Source: Beijerinckiaceae bacterium (lineage in GTDB: Bacteria > Pseudomonadota > Alphaproteobacteria > Rhizobiales > Beijerinckiaceae). Taken from it: 64,000 nt of DNA. Below are positions 8,246 through 16,834 of the stretch, in pieces. Positions within the stretch are counted from its first letter, which is position 1. Every line of letters starts with the position of its first letter. The DNA is taken from positions 587,232-651,231 of the forward strand of contig CANGBX010000001.1 of NCBI GenBank assembly GCA_947452455.1, in the 5' to 3' direction. Below the pieces are notes generated by a model. That model had not been told where the DNA came from. It did no database searches and saw only the letters and a list, made by a program, of their open reading frames with translations. Position numbers and translations under genes: made by a program.

Positions 8246-10423
8246 TCAGGCTTCGCTTTTGGTCGCGGGCAGGCGGGTCAGCATGTCGATCAGCGCACGA
8301 TCATGCAGTACGACCATGCGCTCTTTGGGCTTGAGCCAGCTGATCGCCTCATCCAGCGTTTGCGCATCGCTCAGCTTGGCCTCGGCCAGAGCACGATCCG
8401 TGTCGATGTGCCCGCGCAAACGGGGCAGGGCGGCGGGGAGAAAGAGGTCATGGCTTTCGCGCAAATGCGCATCGTCATGAATGGCGCGGATCCCGTCGGA
8501 TTCATCGCCGCCTTCTGCCGCAAGCTGGCTTGTCAGTGCATTGGCGCGGGTCGCAATGGCAGGCGGGGTCGCTTCTTCTGGCGTCAGCAATAGGCCCATG
8601 CGCTTCAGGCCAAGGCCAATGCCGAGCTGTCCGCTCGCCCATGAAATCGGAATGGCGAGAATGAGGCCGGCAATCGTCGGCGACATCCATGCCACCAGCG
8701 AGGGCGAGATCAGCATGCCCGCGATCAACGTCACGACGCCCAAGCCCACATGCGAACGGTGACGACGGATAATATCGCGCAGAGGAATAGATCCGTCATC
8801 GCGGCGTTGCGGATTCCAGCCCGTGTCGCGCCCGAAAATAATCTGCATCACCGAGCCTGTCTGGATCACCATCATGATTGGTGCGAGCAGCGCCGACATC
8901 AGCACTTCGAGCAGCGTTGAGACAATGAGACGCAGCGCGCCGCCGCAGGCTTTGCGCGTCTCGCTTTCCCACAATGCGATGATGAGGCCGAAAAGTTTTG
9001 GTGCAAGCAGCACTGCCATGGTGACACCGAACAGCGCCAGCGCGCGTTCCGCGTCAAATCGCGGCCAAGCGGGGAAGAGGCGGAATTCATCGGTGAAATA
9101 TTCGGGACGGATATAAGTCGATTGCAGCACCAGCACGATACCGACGATCAACTGCGCCATCCAGAAAGGCGAGGCGAGATAGCCCATAATGCCGGTGGCA
9201 AAATGCTGGCGCGTGGGCAGCACAAAACCCTTACCCATCATGATGCGCGAATGTTGCAGATTGCCCTGGCACCAACGCCGGTCGCGGGTCGCCAAATCAA
9301 TCAGCGAGGGCGGGCTTTCTTCATAAGAGCCACCGAGCACGGGAAGCATATAGACGGCATAGCCCGCACGGCGAATGAGGGCTGCTTCGACAAAGTCATG
9401 GCTCAGCACATGGCCGCCAAAGGGCGGGCGTCCTCGCAAATCGGGCAGGCCGCAATGATCGGCAAATGCTTTCGTGCGGATGATGGCATTATGGCCCCAA
9501 TAATTGCCATCGCGTCCCGACCAGACGGCAAGACCCGACGCAATCACAGGCCCATAAATGCGTGCGGCAAATTGTTGGACGCGCGCAAACATCGTGTTGC
9601 GATTGATGATGAGCGGCAAGGTCTGGATGATGCCGGAATCGGGATCGGCTTCCATCGCGGCAGCCAGCGACACAATGGAATGTCCCGTCATCAGGCTGTC
9701 GGCATCGAGCACGACCATATGGGCATAAGCGCCGCCCCAGCGGGAGACGAAGTCGCCGATATTGCCGGCCTTGCGCGCGGTATTTTTGGGTCGGTGGCGA
9801 TAGAATATACGCGCGCGATCACCAAGCCGCGCACGCATCGCCAGAAAGGCGCGCTCTTCGGCAATCCACACATCAGGATTGGTCGTGTCGGACAGGAAGA
9901 ACCAGTCGAAATGATCTGCTAATCCCGTGCGCTCGACATCTTCGATCATCGCCTGCACCGCGCCGAAGACGCGGCTCGGGGCTTCATTGTAGATCGGCAT
10001 GGCGACAGCCGTGCGCTCACGCAATTGCGTCGGCAGGCTAGGGACTTTCGGTGCGGCAAAAAGCAGCCAGAAGAAGCCGAGCACACCGCTCGTAAAGGCA
10101 ATGGCGATCCAGGAGAAATTGGCCACGAAGAGAACGAGCAATGCCCATTTCAATGTGGTGATCGTGCCGACATTCACGACCGCATACATTTCCATTGCGC
10201 CATAAACCGTCAGCAGCAATCCGCCACCAAAGACGAGCAGGCGTGCGAGCCACGGTGTCGTGGCAAGGCTTGGTGCACTCCAGCTGCGTCTTTCACGTTT
10301 CGAAAAACGCCGGAAGCTTTGCACCGGCATGGGGAGCGGCGCTTCAATGGGCATGCAAGCGCGCGGATGTGCCTGTGCGGCATCATCATCATGCAGCGAG
10401 GCTTCGGTCGTTACGGTGTCCAT
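8246..10423 (-). CDS. opgH: Glucans biosynthesis glucosyltransferase H
   Basis: This 725-residue inner-membrane family 2 glycosyltransferase builds the beta-1,2-glucan backbone of osmoregulated periplasmic glucans from UDP-glucose. Hydrophobic segments flank a cytoplasmic catalytic domain with VVLDADSLMTG (the DxD-type motif) and DRRWCQGNLQHSRI (the Q/RxxRW motif). Several more membrane spans lie in the C-terminal half. The start at 10423 (MDTVTTEASLHDDDAAQ) overlaps the opgG reading frame by 13 bp, so the two form one minus-strand operon with coupled translation. Confidence 0.93.
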   Translation of the reverse strand: MDTVTTEASLHDDDAAQAHPRACMPIEAPLPMPVQSFRRFSKRERRSWSAPSLATTPWLARLLVFGGGLLLTVYGAMEMYAVVNVGTITTLKWALLVLFVANFSWIAIAFTSGVLGFFWLLFAAPKVPSLPTQLRERTAVAMPIYNEAPSRVFGAVQAMIEDVERTGLADHFDWFFLSDTTNPDVWIAEERAFLAMRARLGDRARIFYRHRPKNTARKAGNIGDFVSRWGGAYAHMVVLDADSLMTGHSIVSLAAAMEADPDSGIIQTLPLIINRNTMFARVQQFAARIYGPVIASGLAVWSGRDGNYWGHNAIIRTKAFADHCGLPDLRGRPPFGGHVLSHDFVEAALIRRAGYAVYMLPVLGGSYEESPPSLIDLATRDRRWCQGNLQHSRIMMGKGFVLPTRQHFATGIMGYLASPFWMAQLIVGIVLVLQSTYIRPEYFTDEFRLFPAWPRFDAERALALFGVTMAVLLAPKLFGLIIALWESETRKACGGALRLIVSTLLEVLMSALLAPIMMVIQTGSVMQIIFGRDTGWNPQRRDDGSIPLRDIIRRHRSHVGLGVVTLIAGMLISPSLVAWMSPTIAGLILAIPISWASGQLGIGLGLKRMGLLLTPEEATPPAIATRANALTSQLAAEGGDESDGIRAIHDDAHLRESHDLFLPAALPRLRGHIDTDRALAEAKLSDAQTLDEAISWLKPKERMVVLHDRALIDMLTRLPATKSEA

Positions 10424-11973
10424 CGATAAAGCCAAGTCTCGCTGATCGGCTTGCCTTGCGATTCCAGAACAAGGCGCAATTCGCTCCATGTGTCCGCACC
10501 CGCATCCATGTCAAAAATGACACGCATGCTTTTGCGATCACGATCAAGGAAAGAACGCACGGAGGAAATCGTGCCGGGGGAGGCCGTCAAATTCGGGGTG
10601 ATCTCTTGTGTGCGTTGCAGGTCGCTAAAAATATCGCCTGCAAAATCGACCAAAAAACGGCGACGCTTGCCACCGGGCTGTCCACCTGTGGAGCGGCCCG
10701 AGCGCGACACTGCCACTTGCGCCATGGGCGGGCGGCTTGGTGCCTGCCAGCACCAGAATTGGCGATAGGCGAAAGAGGTTTCAGAGCCCGCCGTCAGCGG
10801 TGCTTTGGGCCGCCAATAGGCGACCATATTGTCATTCACTTCGGACTCGGAGGGGATTTCAACAAGCGTCACTTCGCCCGCGCCCCATTCGCCAATCGGC
10901 TCGATCCAAAGTGAAGGACGCCATTCCCAATGTGCGACATCATCCTGATAGGCGCTAAAATTGCGCTCGCGTTGCAAGAAGCCGAAGCCCTTCGGATTGG
11001 TATCGACAAAGGCCGAGGCTTGCAGCGTCTCGCGGTTCGAAACCGGGCGCCAAATCCATTCATCATTGCCGTTGAGAATTTGCAGACCGCCGATTTCATG
11101 GACTGAGGGGCGAATATCATCGCGGCGGCGATCTAGCGGGCCATAGACGAAAGTGCTCGCCATGGTTGCCAGCCCGTAATGATCGACATTGACGCGCGCA
11201 AACAGCGTGCATTCCGTATCGATGATCGTCGCATCACCGGGGCGCATGGTGAAACGATAAGCCCCCGTCACGCTCTCGGAATCGAGCAAGGCGTGAATGA
11301 CGACTGCATTGGAGGCCAGATTGGGCTTTTCGATCCAGACCTGACGGAAGGCGGGCGTTTCTTCGCCGCGCGGATCGGCTGTGCGGATGGAAAGGCCGCG
11401 TGCGACCGTGCCGAAAAGCTGGAAGCTGGCGCGTGCCCGGAAAAAGCTGGCGCCTTGGAAAACGGCTACTTCGCGCAGATCCCCTTCAAAGGGCACCAGT
11501 ATGCGAATGCCGGAAAAGCCGATGTCGCCGACATTGGCGGGCGGGGTGATTTTGCCGAAATCGAACAGATCGGCTGAATAGGTGAGGCGGCGCTCAAAGC
11601 CGTTTTCGATCAGGCTGACGCCCATTGGGGCGGTAAAGACCGAGCCACGATGCAGCGGCTCCAGCACAAAGCCTATATTCTCACCCGCCCAAATCTTGCT
11701 CTCGGGCTTGGCGCGGATGCCCGCATAGGCCTCTTGGTTCAGATTGGCAAAGCTGTCGGGTAGGGCGCTTGAAGGGGCCTTATAGGGCTTTTTCGAGAGG
11801 GCGCGGGCCAGATCCACGACGCTGGAGGGGTCAAATTGGGCGGGGGTCGGCTCGCTAGCAGGGGCGCCAGAAGGGGCGGCTGCGCCTTGGGCGAGCACAA
11901 AGGGCGCGTCCAGCGTGGCGGCCGCAGCAACTGAGCCCGCGGCTATTTTCAGCAGATCCCTACGCTTCAGCAT
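10411..11973 (-). CDS. opgG: Periplasmic glucan biosynthesis protein, MdoG/OpgD family
   Basis: This 520-residue protein begins with a Tat-type signal (KRRDLLKIAAGSVAAAATL), suggesting export in a folded state. The mature part is the MdoG domain, recognisable by KIWAGENIGFVLEPLHRGSVF, FFRARASFQLFG and the C-terminal ETWLYRWTP. It works in the periplasm on the glucan chains made by OpgH. The Tat signal resembles OpgD more than the Sec-exported OpgG of E. coli, but as the only copy beside opgH it probably serves the general role. The opgG/opgD distinction is uncertain. Confidence 0.9.
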   Translation of the reverse strand: MLKRRDLLKIAAGSVAAAATLDAPFVLAQGAAAPSGAPASEPTPAQFDPSSVVDLARALSKKPYKAPSSALPDSFANLNQEAYAGIRAKPESKIWAGENIGFVLEPLHRGSVFTAPMGVSLIENGFERRLTYSADLFDFGKITPPANVGDIGFSGIRILVPFEGDLREVAVFQGASFFRARASFQLFGTVARGLSIRTADPRGEETPAFRQVWIEKPNLASNAVVIHALLDSESVTGAYRFTMRPGDATIIDTECTLFARVNVDHYGLATMASTFVYGPLDRRRDDIRPSVHEIGGLQILNGNDEWIWRPVSNRETLQASAFVDTNPKGFGFLQRERNFSAYQDDVAHWEWRPSLWIEPIGEWGAGEVTLVEIPSESEVNDNMVAYWRPKAPLTAGSETSFAYRQFWCWQAPSRPPMAQVAVSRSGRSTGGQPGGKRRRFLVDFAGDIFSDLQRTQEITPNLTASPGTISSVRSFLDRDRKSMRVIFDMDAGADTWSELRLVLESQGKPISETWLYRWTP

Positions 11974-12167
11974 TTTGACTGTTGTGGCTCCGATACGCAG
12001 GAGCGCCCAAATGCTTTGGGAACGCGCCTTGCTTATCTAATCGTAAAAATGCCATTTCGCGAGCCGGATTTTATCTTAGTCGCGATTCACGATGTGTTTA
12101 GGTTAACCAGCCAACGTGCCGGCGGGGGATGACTATTCCCGCCGCCTCTGACCGGAGCTTTTGTGGG

Positions 12168-13526
12168 ATGAGCCCGACCCGTACCTGCCTTGCTATCGTC
12201 CTTGCCGCCGGTGAGGGCACACGTATGAAATCGGCGCGCCCAAAAGTGCTGCATGAGATTGGTGGACAATCCATGCTGGCGCATGTGTTGAGCGCCGTTG
12301 CGGATGCGGGCGCGCAGGCGACCGCCGTGGTGATCGGGCCCGACCGTGCCGATGTGGCAGCGGCCGCCCAGAAGGCGGCGCCCCATGCCCAGATTTTCAC
12401 GCAGACCGAGCGACTGGGCACAGCCCATGCGGTGCTCGCCGCCAAAGCGGCTTTGGCGCAGCCCCATGATGATGTGCTCGTGCTCTTTGCCGATACGCCG
12501 CTTGTGACAGCGCAAACCTTGCAGCAATTGCGTGCGGCTTTGGCTGAGGGTGCGGCACTCGCCGCCCTTGGTTTCGAGCCGGATGATCCCGCAGGCTATG
12601 GCCGCTTGCTTGTCGCGGATGGCGAATTGGTTGCCATCCGCGAGCATAAGGATGCGAGCGAGGCCGAGCGCAAAGTGGGGCTTTGCAATGCAGGGCTGAT
12701 GGCACTGTCAGGCAAGCACGCATTGTCGCTGCTGGAAGCGATCGGCAACAACAATGTGCAGAAAGAATTTTATCTGACCGATGCTGTGGAAGTAGCGCGC
12801 AAGGCCAAATTGAAAGCCGTGCATGTGGTCGCCAGCGCGCAAGAGGTCATGGGCGTCAATGATCGCGTGCAATTGGCAGCTGCTGAAGCCGTCTTCCAAA
12901 ATCGCATGCGCGAAAATGCCATGCGCGAAGGCGCGACTTTGACGGCGCCCGAGACGGTGTTCTTTTCGCATGACACGAAACTGGGCCGTGATGTGCTGAT
13001 CGAGCCCAATGTTGTTTTCGGCCCCGGTTGCGTGATCGAAGATGGCGCGATTATTCATGCCTTCTCGCATCTCGAAGGCGCGATGGTTCGCAGTGGCGCA
13101 ACAGTCGGTCCTTTTGCGCGCTTGCGTCCCGGCGCCGATTTGGGCAAAGGCGCGAAGGTCGGCAATTTTGTCGAGATCAAATCCGCACTTGTCGGTGCGG
13201 GCGCAAAGATCAGCCATCTCACCTATATTGGTGATGCGAGCATCGGCGCTGAAGCCAATATCGGGGCTGGTACGATTACCTGCAATTATGACGGCTACAA
13301 TAAGTTCAAGACGGAGATCGGCGCAGGCGCCTTTATCGGCTCCAATTCTTCGCTCGTGGCTCCGGTCAAAATTGGCGATGGCGCTTATGTGGGTTCGGGC
13401 TCTGTCATCACCAAGGATGTGCCGGCCGATTCCCTAGCGCTGGCGCGCGGGCAGCAGGTCGAAAAAGCCGGATGGGCCGCCCGTTTTCGTGCGGATATGG
13501 CCAATAGCCCAAAAAAGCGTCCGTAA
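12168..13526 (+). CDS. glmU: Bifunctional N-acetylglucosamine-1-phosphate uridyltransferase / glucosamine-1-phosphate acetyltransferase
   Basis: This 452-residue protein makes UDP-GlcNAc from GlcN-1-P, acetyl-CoA and UTP for peptidoglycan and LPS. The N-terminal nucleotidyltransferase domain has [11 protein letters not shown] and VLFADTPLV. The C-terminal left-handed beta-helix starts near residue 250 (hexapeptide repeats such as [15 protein letters not shown]). The ATG at 12168 gives [17 protein letters not shown], the usual N-terminus; an ATG 39 bases upstream is possible. glmS follows after 77 bp, so the two hexosamine steps are clustered. Confidence 0.95.
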   Translation: MSPTRTCLAIVLAAGEGTRMKSARPKVLHEIGGQSMLAHVLSAVADAGAQATAVVIGPDRADVAAAAQKAAPHAQIFTQTERLGTAHAVLAAKAALAQPHDDVLVLFADTPLVTAQTLQQLRAALAEGAALAALGFEPDDPAGYGRLLVADGELVAIREHKDASEAERKVGLCNAGLMALSGKHALSLLEAIGNNNVQKEFYLTDAVEVARKAKLKAVHVVASAQEVMGVNDRVQLAAAEAVFQNRMRENAMREGATLTAPETVFFSHDTKLGRDVLIEPNVVFGPGCVIEDGAIIHAFSHLEGAMVRSGATVGPFARLRPGADLGKGAKVGNFVEIKSALVGAGAKISHLTYIGDASIGAEANIGAGTITCNYDGYNKFKTEIGAGAFIGSNSSLVAPVKIGDGAYVGSGSVITKDVPADSLALARGQQVEKAGWAARFRADMANSPKKRP

Positions 13527-13603
13527 AATTATGTAACGCAAAGTGTCTTGAGCCTCTGGCCTGTGCAGTCTAGCAAAGTGGCTCAAGCGGAGATGGAACG
13601 CAA

Positions 13604-15430
13604 ATGTGCGGAATTGTTGGCATTGTTGGCGCGGCCCCGGTGGCGGGCGAGATTGTGGAATCTCTCCGCCGTCTTGAATATCGCGGCTATGATTCCGCAG
13701 GCGTTGCCACACTCGAAAATGGCCATCTCACCCGCGTGCGTGCCGAAGGCAAACTGAAAAATCTGGCGGCCAAACTGGCTGCTTCTCCACTCCAGGGTAC
13801 GGTTGGTATTGGCCATACGCGCTGGGCGACCCACGGCCGCCCGACCGAAAACAATGCCCATCCCCATGCGACCGATAAAGTTGCCGTGGTCCATAACGGC
13901 ATTATCGAAAACTTCCGCGAATTGCGTGAAGAGCTGACGGCCAAAGGTCATGTCTTTGTCACTGAGACGGATACGGAGACGGTCGCCCATCTCGTGACCG
14001 ATGAAATGCGCAAGGGCCACGGGCCGCGCGAGGCTGTGGCTGCGGCTCTGCCCAAATTGCGCGGCGCATTTGCGCTGGCTTTTATTTTCGAAGGTGCGAA
14101 CGATCTTCTGATTGGTGCGCGCCAAGGTGCACCGCTTGCCGTTGGTTATGGCGATGGTGAAATGTATGTGGGTTCTGATGCGCTCGCGCTCGCCCCTTTC
14201 ACCGACACAATCACTTATTTGGAAGATGGCGATTGGGTGGTGCTTACTCCCAAGAGCGCGGAGTTCCATGATGCGCAAGGCCGCCCCGTCAAACGCGCCA
14301 AAGTGAAGACGCAAGCCTCTGCCTTTTTGGTCGACAAGGGCAATCACCGCCATTTCATGGCGAAGGAAATTCACGAGCAGCCGGAAGTCGTGGGGCGCAC
14401 GCTTGCGCATTATCTCGACATGTCGGGCGGCGCGGTTCGTCTGCCCTTCGATTTGCCGTTTGATCTGACAAAACTCTCGCGCATCACAATCTCGGCTTGC
14501 GGTACGGCCTATTATGCCGGGCTAGTCGCCAAATATTGGTTCGAGCGCTATGCGCGCTTGCCGGTTGAAATCGATGTGGCAAGCGAATTCCGCTACCGCG
14601 ATGCGCCGATGAGCGAGAATGGTCTGATGATCGTCGTCTCGCAATCGGGCGAGACAGCCGACACGCTCGCCTCACTGCGCTATGCGAAAGAGCAGGGCCA
14701 GCACATTCTCTCCGTGGTCAACGTGCCGACCTCGACCATTGCGCGCGAAAGCGATGTTGTGGCCCCCACTTTGGCAGGCCCAGAAATCGGCGTGGCTTCG
14801 ACCAAAGCTCTCACTTGCCAGCTCGCAGTGCTCGCCTGTCTGGCTGTGGCCTTTGGCCGCGCACGTGGGGCTTTGGATGCCAAGCGCGAGCAGGCCCTCG
14901 TCTCCGAACTGATGGCGACGCCCGGTCTGATGGCGGAAGCTTTGAAGCGCGAACCGTCAATTGAAACGCTTGCCCGCGATCTCGCCAAGGCCACGGATGT
15001 TCTTTATCTCGGCCGAGGCACCAATTATCCGCTGGCGATGGAAGGTGCGCTCAAGCTCAAGGAAATTTCCTACATCCATGCCGAAGGCTATGCGGCGGGT
15101 GAGCTGAAACATGGGCCGATTGCGCTGATCGACGAAAAAATGCCGGTGATTGTTCTGGCTCCCTTCGACAGCGTCTTCGAAAAGACCGTCTCCAACATGC
15201 AGGAAGTGGCAGCGCGCGGCGGTAAAATCATCTTGATTGGCGACCAGCGTGCCGAGCATGAATCGGCTGTGCGCTTCTTCAAGGCCATTACCATGCCGGA
15301 TATGGCGCCCGATTTTGCTGCCATTCCCTATGCTGTGCCTGTTCAAATGCTCGCATATCACACAGCTGTGGTTATGGGTAAGGACGTTGACCAGCCGAGA
15401 AACCTCGCCAAGAGCGTCACGGTAGAATAG
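13604..15430 (+). CDS. glmS: Glutamine-fructose-6-phosphate aminotransferase (isomerizing)
   Basis: This 608-residue enzyme forms glucosamine-6-phosphate from fructose-6-phosphate and glutamine. It starts MCGIVGIVG, so Cys2 becomes the N-terminal nucleophile after Met removal. The glutaminase domain contains IGHTRWATHGRPTENNAHPH. Two SIS domains follow (ISACGTAYYAGL near residue 297, LGRGTNYPLAMEGALKLKE near residue 468), and the C-terminus PRNLAKSVTVE is the conserved lid. No T-tailed terminator is seen before the next gene. No glmS ribozyme would be expected in this phylum and none is evident in the 77-bp leader. Confidence 0.97.
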   Translation: MCGIVGIVGAAPVAGEIVESLRRLEYRGYDSAGVATLENGHLTRVRAEGKLKNLAAKLAASPLQGTVGIGHTRWATHGRPTENNAHPHATDKVAVVHNGIIENFRELREELTAKGHVFVTETDTETVAHLVTDEMRKGHGPREAVAAALPKLRGAFALAFIFEGANDLLIGARQGAPLAVGYGDGEMYVGSDALALAPFTDTITYLEDGDWVVLTPKSAEFHDAQGRPVKRAKVKTQASAFLVDKGNHRHFMAKEIHEQPEVVGRTLAHYLDMSGGAVRLPFDLPFDLTKLSRITISACGTAYYAGLVAKYWFERYARLPVEIDVASEFRYRDAPMSENGLMIVVSQSGETADTLASLRYAKEQGQHILSVVNVPTSTIARESDVVAPTLAGPEIGVASTKALTCQLAVLACLAVAFGRARGALDAKREQALVSELMATPGLMAEALKREPSIETLARDLAKATDVLYLGRGTNYPLAMEGALKLKEISYIHAEGYAAGELKHGPIALIDEKMPVIVLAPFDSVFEKTVSNMQEVAARGGKIILIGDQRAEHESAVRFFKAITMPDMAPDFAAIPYAVPVQMLAYHTAVVMGKDVDQPRNLAKSVTVE

Positions 15431-15480
15431 AATAAGCCCAGCGCGCCGCTCTCTTCCTCGCGCGCTTTCACGGGCAAGTC

Positions 15481-16200
15481 ATGAATCAGATTGAATTTCC
15501 CAATAGCGAAACCGTGAGCCGACCAAGCTTTGGGGCACGTGTGCGCGCTTGGTTTTTCACGGGCCTGATCATTACAGGGCCGCTCGCTGTCACCATCTGG
15601 CTCGTCTGGTGGTTTGTCGACACGGTCGACAATTGGGTGAAGCCGGTGATGCCGCCCTTCCTGTCGCCCGATCCTTATCTGCCATTCCACGTGCCCGGAG
15701 TTGGCGTGCTGGTGGCGTTTTTGGGTCTCACGATCTTGGGATTTTTTGCGGCGAACTTTGCTGGCCGCGCTTTGATCCGCATTGGCGAGGCCATGCTCGA
15801 CCGCATGCCCGTGGTGCGCGGTCTCTATAAAAGCGTGAAGCAGATTTTCGAGACGATTTTTTCGCAATCGGGCACAAGCTTCCGCAAGGTCGGGCTGGTG
15901 CAATTTCCGGCGCCCGGCATGTGGACGATTGTTTTCATCTCGGCCCCGCCGTCTGCTGCGATGACGAACGCCCTGCCGCAGGGTGAGCATGTCTCGGTCT
16001 TTTTGCCCTGTACACCCAACCCGACCACAGGTTTCTACTTTTTCCTGCCGGCGAAGGATGTCATCGAAATCCCGATGACTCCCGATGATGCCGCCAAACT
16101 CATCATGTCGGCGGGTTTGATCCAGCCCGAAACCCAAGCCGCCCTCGGCGCGCTGGCCGAACAGGCCAAGGCGAAGCAGGAGACGGAACAGGCGGGGTAA
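15481..16200 (+). CDS. DUF502 family inner-membrane protein
   Basis: This 239-residue protein has two strong transmembrane segments (residues about 20-45 and 73-95) and a conserved central stretch, VVRGLYKSVKQIFETIF, typical of DUF502. The family is widespread and uncharacterised. A Rho-independent terminator is built into its final codons: the stop codon sits in the hairpin loop. Confidence 0.88.
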   Translation: MNQIEFPNSETVSRPSFGARVRAWFFTGLIITGPLAVTIWLVWWFVDTVDNWVKPVMPPFLSPDPYLPFHVPGVGVLVAFLGLTILGFFAANFAGRALIRIGEAMLDRMPVVRGLYKSVKQIFETIFSQSGTSFRKVGLVQFPAPGMWTIVFISAPPSAAMTNALPQGEHVSVFLPCTPNPTTGFYFFLPAKDVIEIPMTPDDAAKLIMSAGLIQPETQAALGALAEQAKAKQETEQAG

Positions 16201-16214
16201 CCCGCCTTTTTCTT
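16190..16214 (+). terminator. Rho-independent terminator overlapping the DUF502 stop codon
   Basis: Arms AGGCGGG (16190-16196) and CCCGCCT (16201-16207) enclose the loop GTAA and are followed by TTTTTCTT. The stop codon TAA lies in the loop, so the hairpin shares bases with the last coding triplets. It separates the DUF502 gene from the HicAB module. Confidence 0.8.
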
Positions 16215-16225
16215 GATTTGATTAT

Positions 16226-16246
16226 TGATACTGAAAAGTGATACTG
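16226..16246 (+). promoter_or_regulatory. Direct repeat in the hicAB leader, possible antitoxin operator
   Basis: TGATACTG occurs twice (16226-16233 and 16239-16246), 13 bp apart start to start. It lies immediately upstream of the toxin gene and just after the DUF502 terminator. Toxin-antitoxin operons are usually autoregulated by the antitoxin, so this is a candidate operator. No binding evidence exists, and the second copy may overlap the translation-start region. Confidence 0.4.
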
Positions 16247-16274
16247 TAAGCTGTCTCGAAAGCACACGGCGGTT

Positions 16275-16505
16275 TTGCGCGCCGTTTTCGCCGACCCTGT
16301 GCGAGCAAATATCGCTTGGCGCGATATCGAAGTTCTCTTTGTCGCGCTTGGTGCTGAAGTAAGTGAGGGGAGCGGGTCGCGCGTGCGCGTCGCCTTTGGT
16401 GGCGTGCGGGCTGTCTTTCACCGACCGCATCCAGAAAAAGAAACGGATCGGGGTGCTGTTCGTTCAGTGCGACGCTTTCTGACTGAGGCTGGAGTTTCTC
16501 TATGA
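16275..16505 (+). CDS. hicA: HicA-family toxin (mRNA interferase type)
   Basis: This protein of about 76 residues has the dsRBD-like HicA fold: WRDIEVLFVALGAEVSEGSGSRVRV carries the helix-turn-strand, and FHRPHPEKETDRGAVRSVRRFL holds the conserved His (HRPHP). HicA proteins cleave mRNA. No ATG is available: the frame opens at 16242 after a stop, with a CTG at 16251 (MSRKHTAVLRAVFADP, which fits homologues best in length) and a TTG at 16275, given here as the conservative start. It overlaps hicB by ATGA. The toxin-first order is the common one. Confidence 0.85.
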   Translation: MRAVFADPVRANIAWRDIEVLFVALGAEVSEGSGSRVRVAFGGVRAVFHRPHPEKETDRGAVRSVRRFLTEAGVSL

Positions 16506-16834
16506 ATACGATGACCTACAAAGGCTATCAGGCCGCAGTTGCCTTCGATGAAGAGGCCGAGATTTTCCATGGCGAGGTCGTCGATTTGCGTGATGTCATC
16601 ACATTTCAGGGAAAGTCCGTCCGCGAATTGAAAAAAGCCTTGGCAGATTCTGTCGAAGATTATCTCGCCTTTTGCAAAGAGCGCGGCGAGGAACCCGAAA
16701 AACCTTTTTCAGGGCAGTTCATTGTGCGTGTAGACCCGCCAGTCCATCGCGCCGTTGTAACTGCTGCGAAGCGGGCCGGCTTGAGCTTGAACAAATGGGT
16801 TGCCGCGACACTGGAGCGCGCAGCTTCCCGCTGA
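16502..16834 (+). CDS. hicB: HicB-family antitoxin
   Basis: This 110-residue protein has an N-terminal HicB-type partial RNase H fold (YKGYQAAVAFDEEAEIFHGEVVDLRDVITFQ, residues about 5-65) and a C-terminal ribbon-helix-helix DNA-binding segment (VDPPVHRAVVTAAKRAGLSLNKWVAATLERAA). The ATG overlaps the hicA stop as ATGA, so toxin and antitoxin synthesis are coupled. It should neutralise HicA and repress the operon. Its stop codon is immediately adjacent to that of the convergent recG gene. Confidence 0.92.
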   Translation: MNTMTYKGYQAAVAFDEEAEIFHGEVVDLRDVITFQGKSVRELKKALADSVEDYLAFCKERGEEPEKPFSGQFIVRVDPPVHRAVVTAAKRAGLSLNKWVAATLERAASR

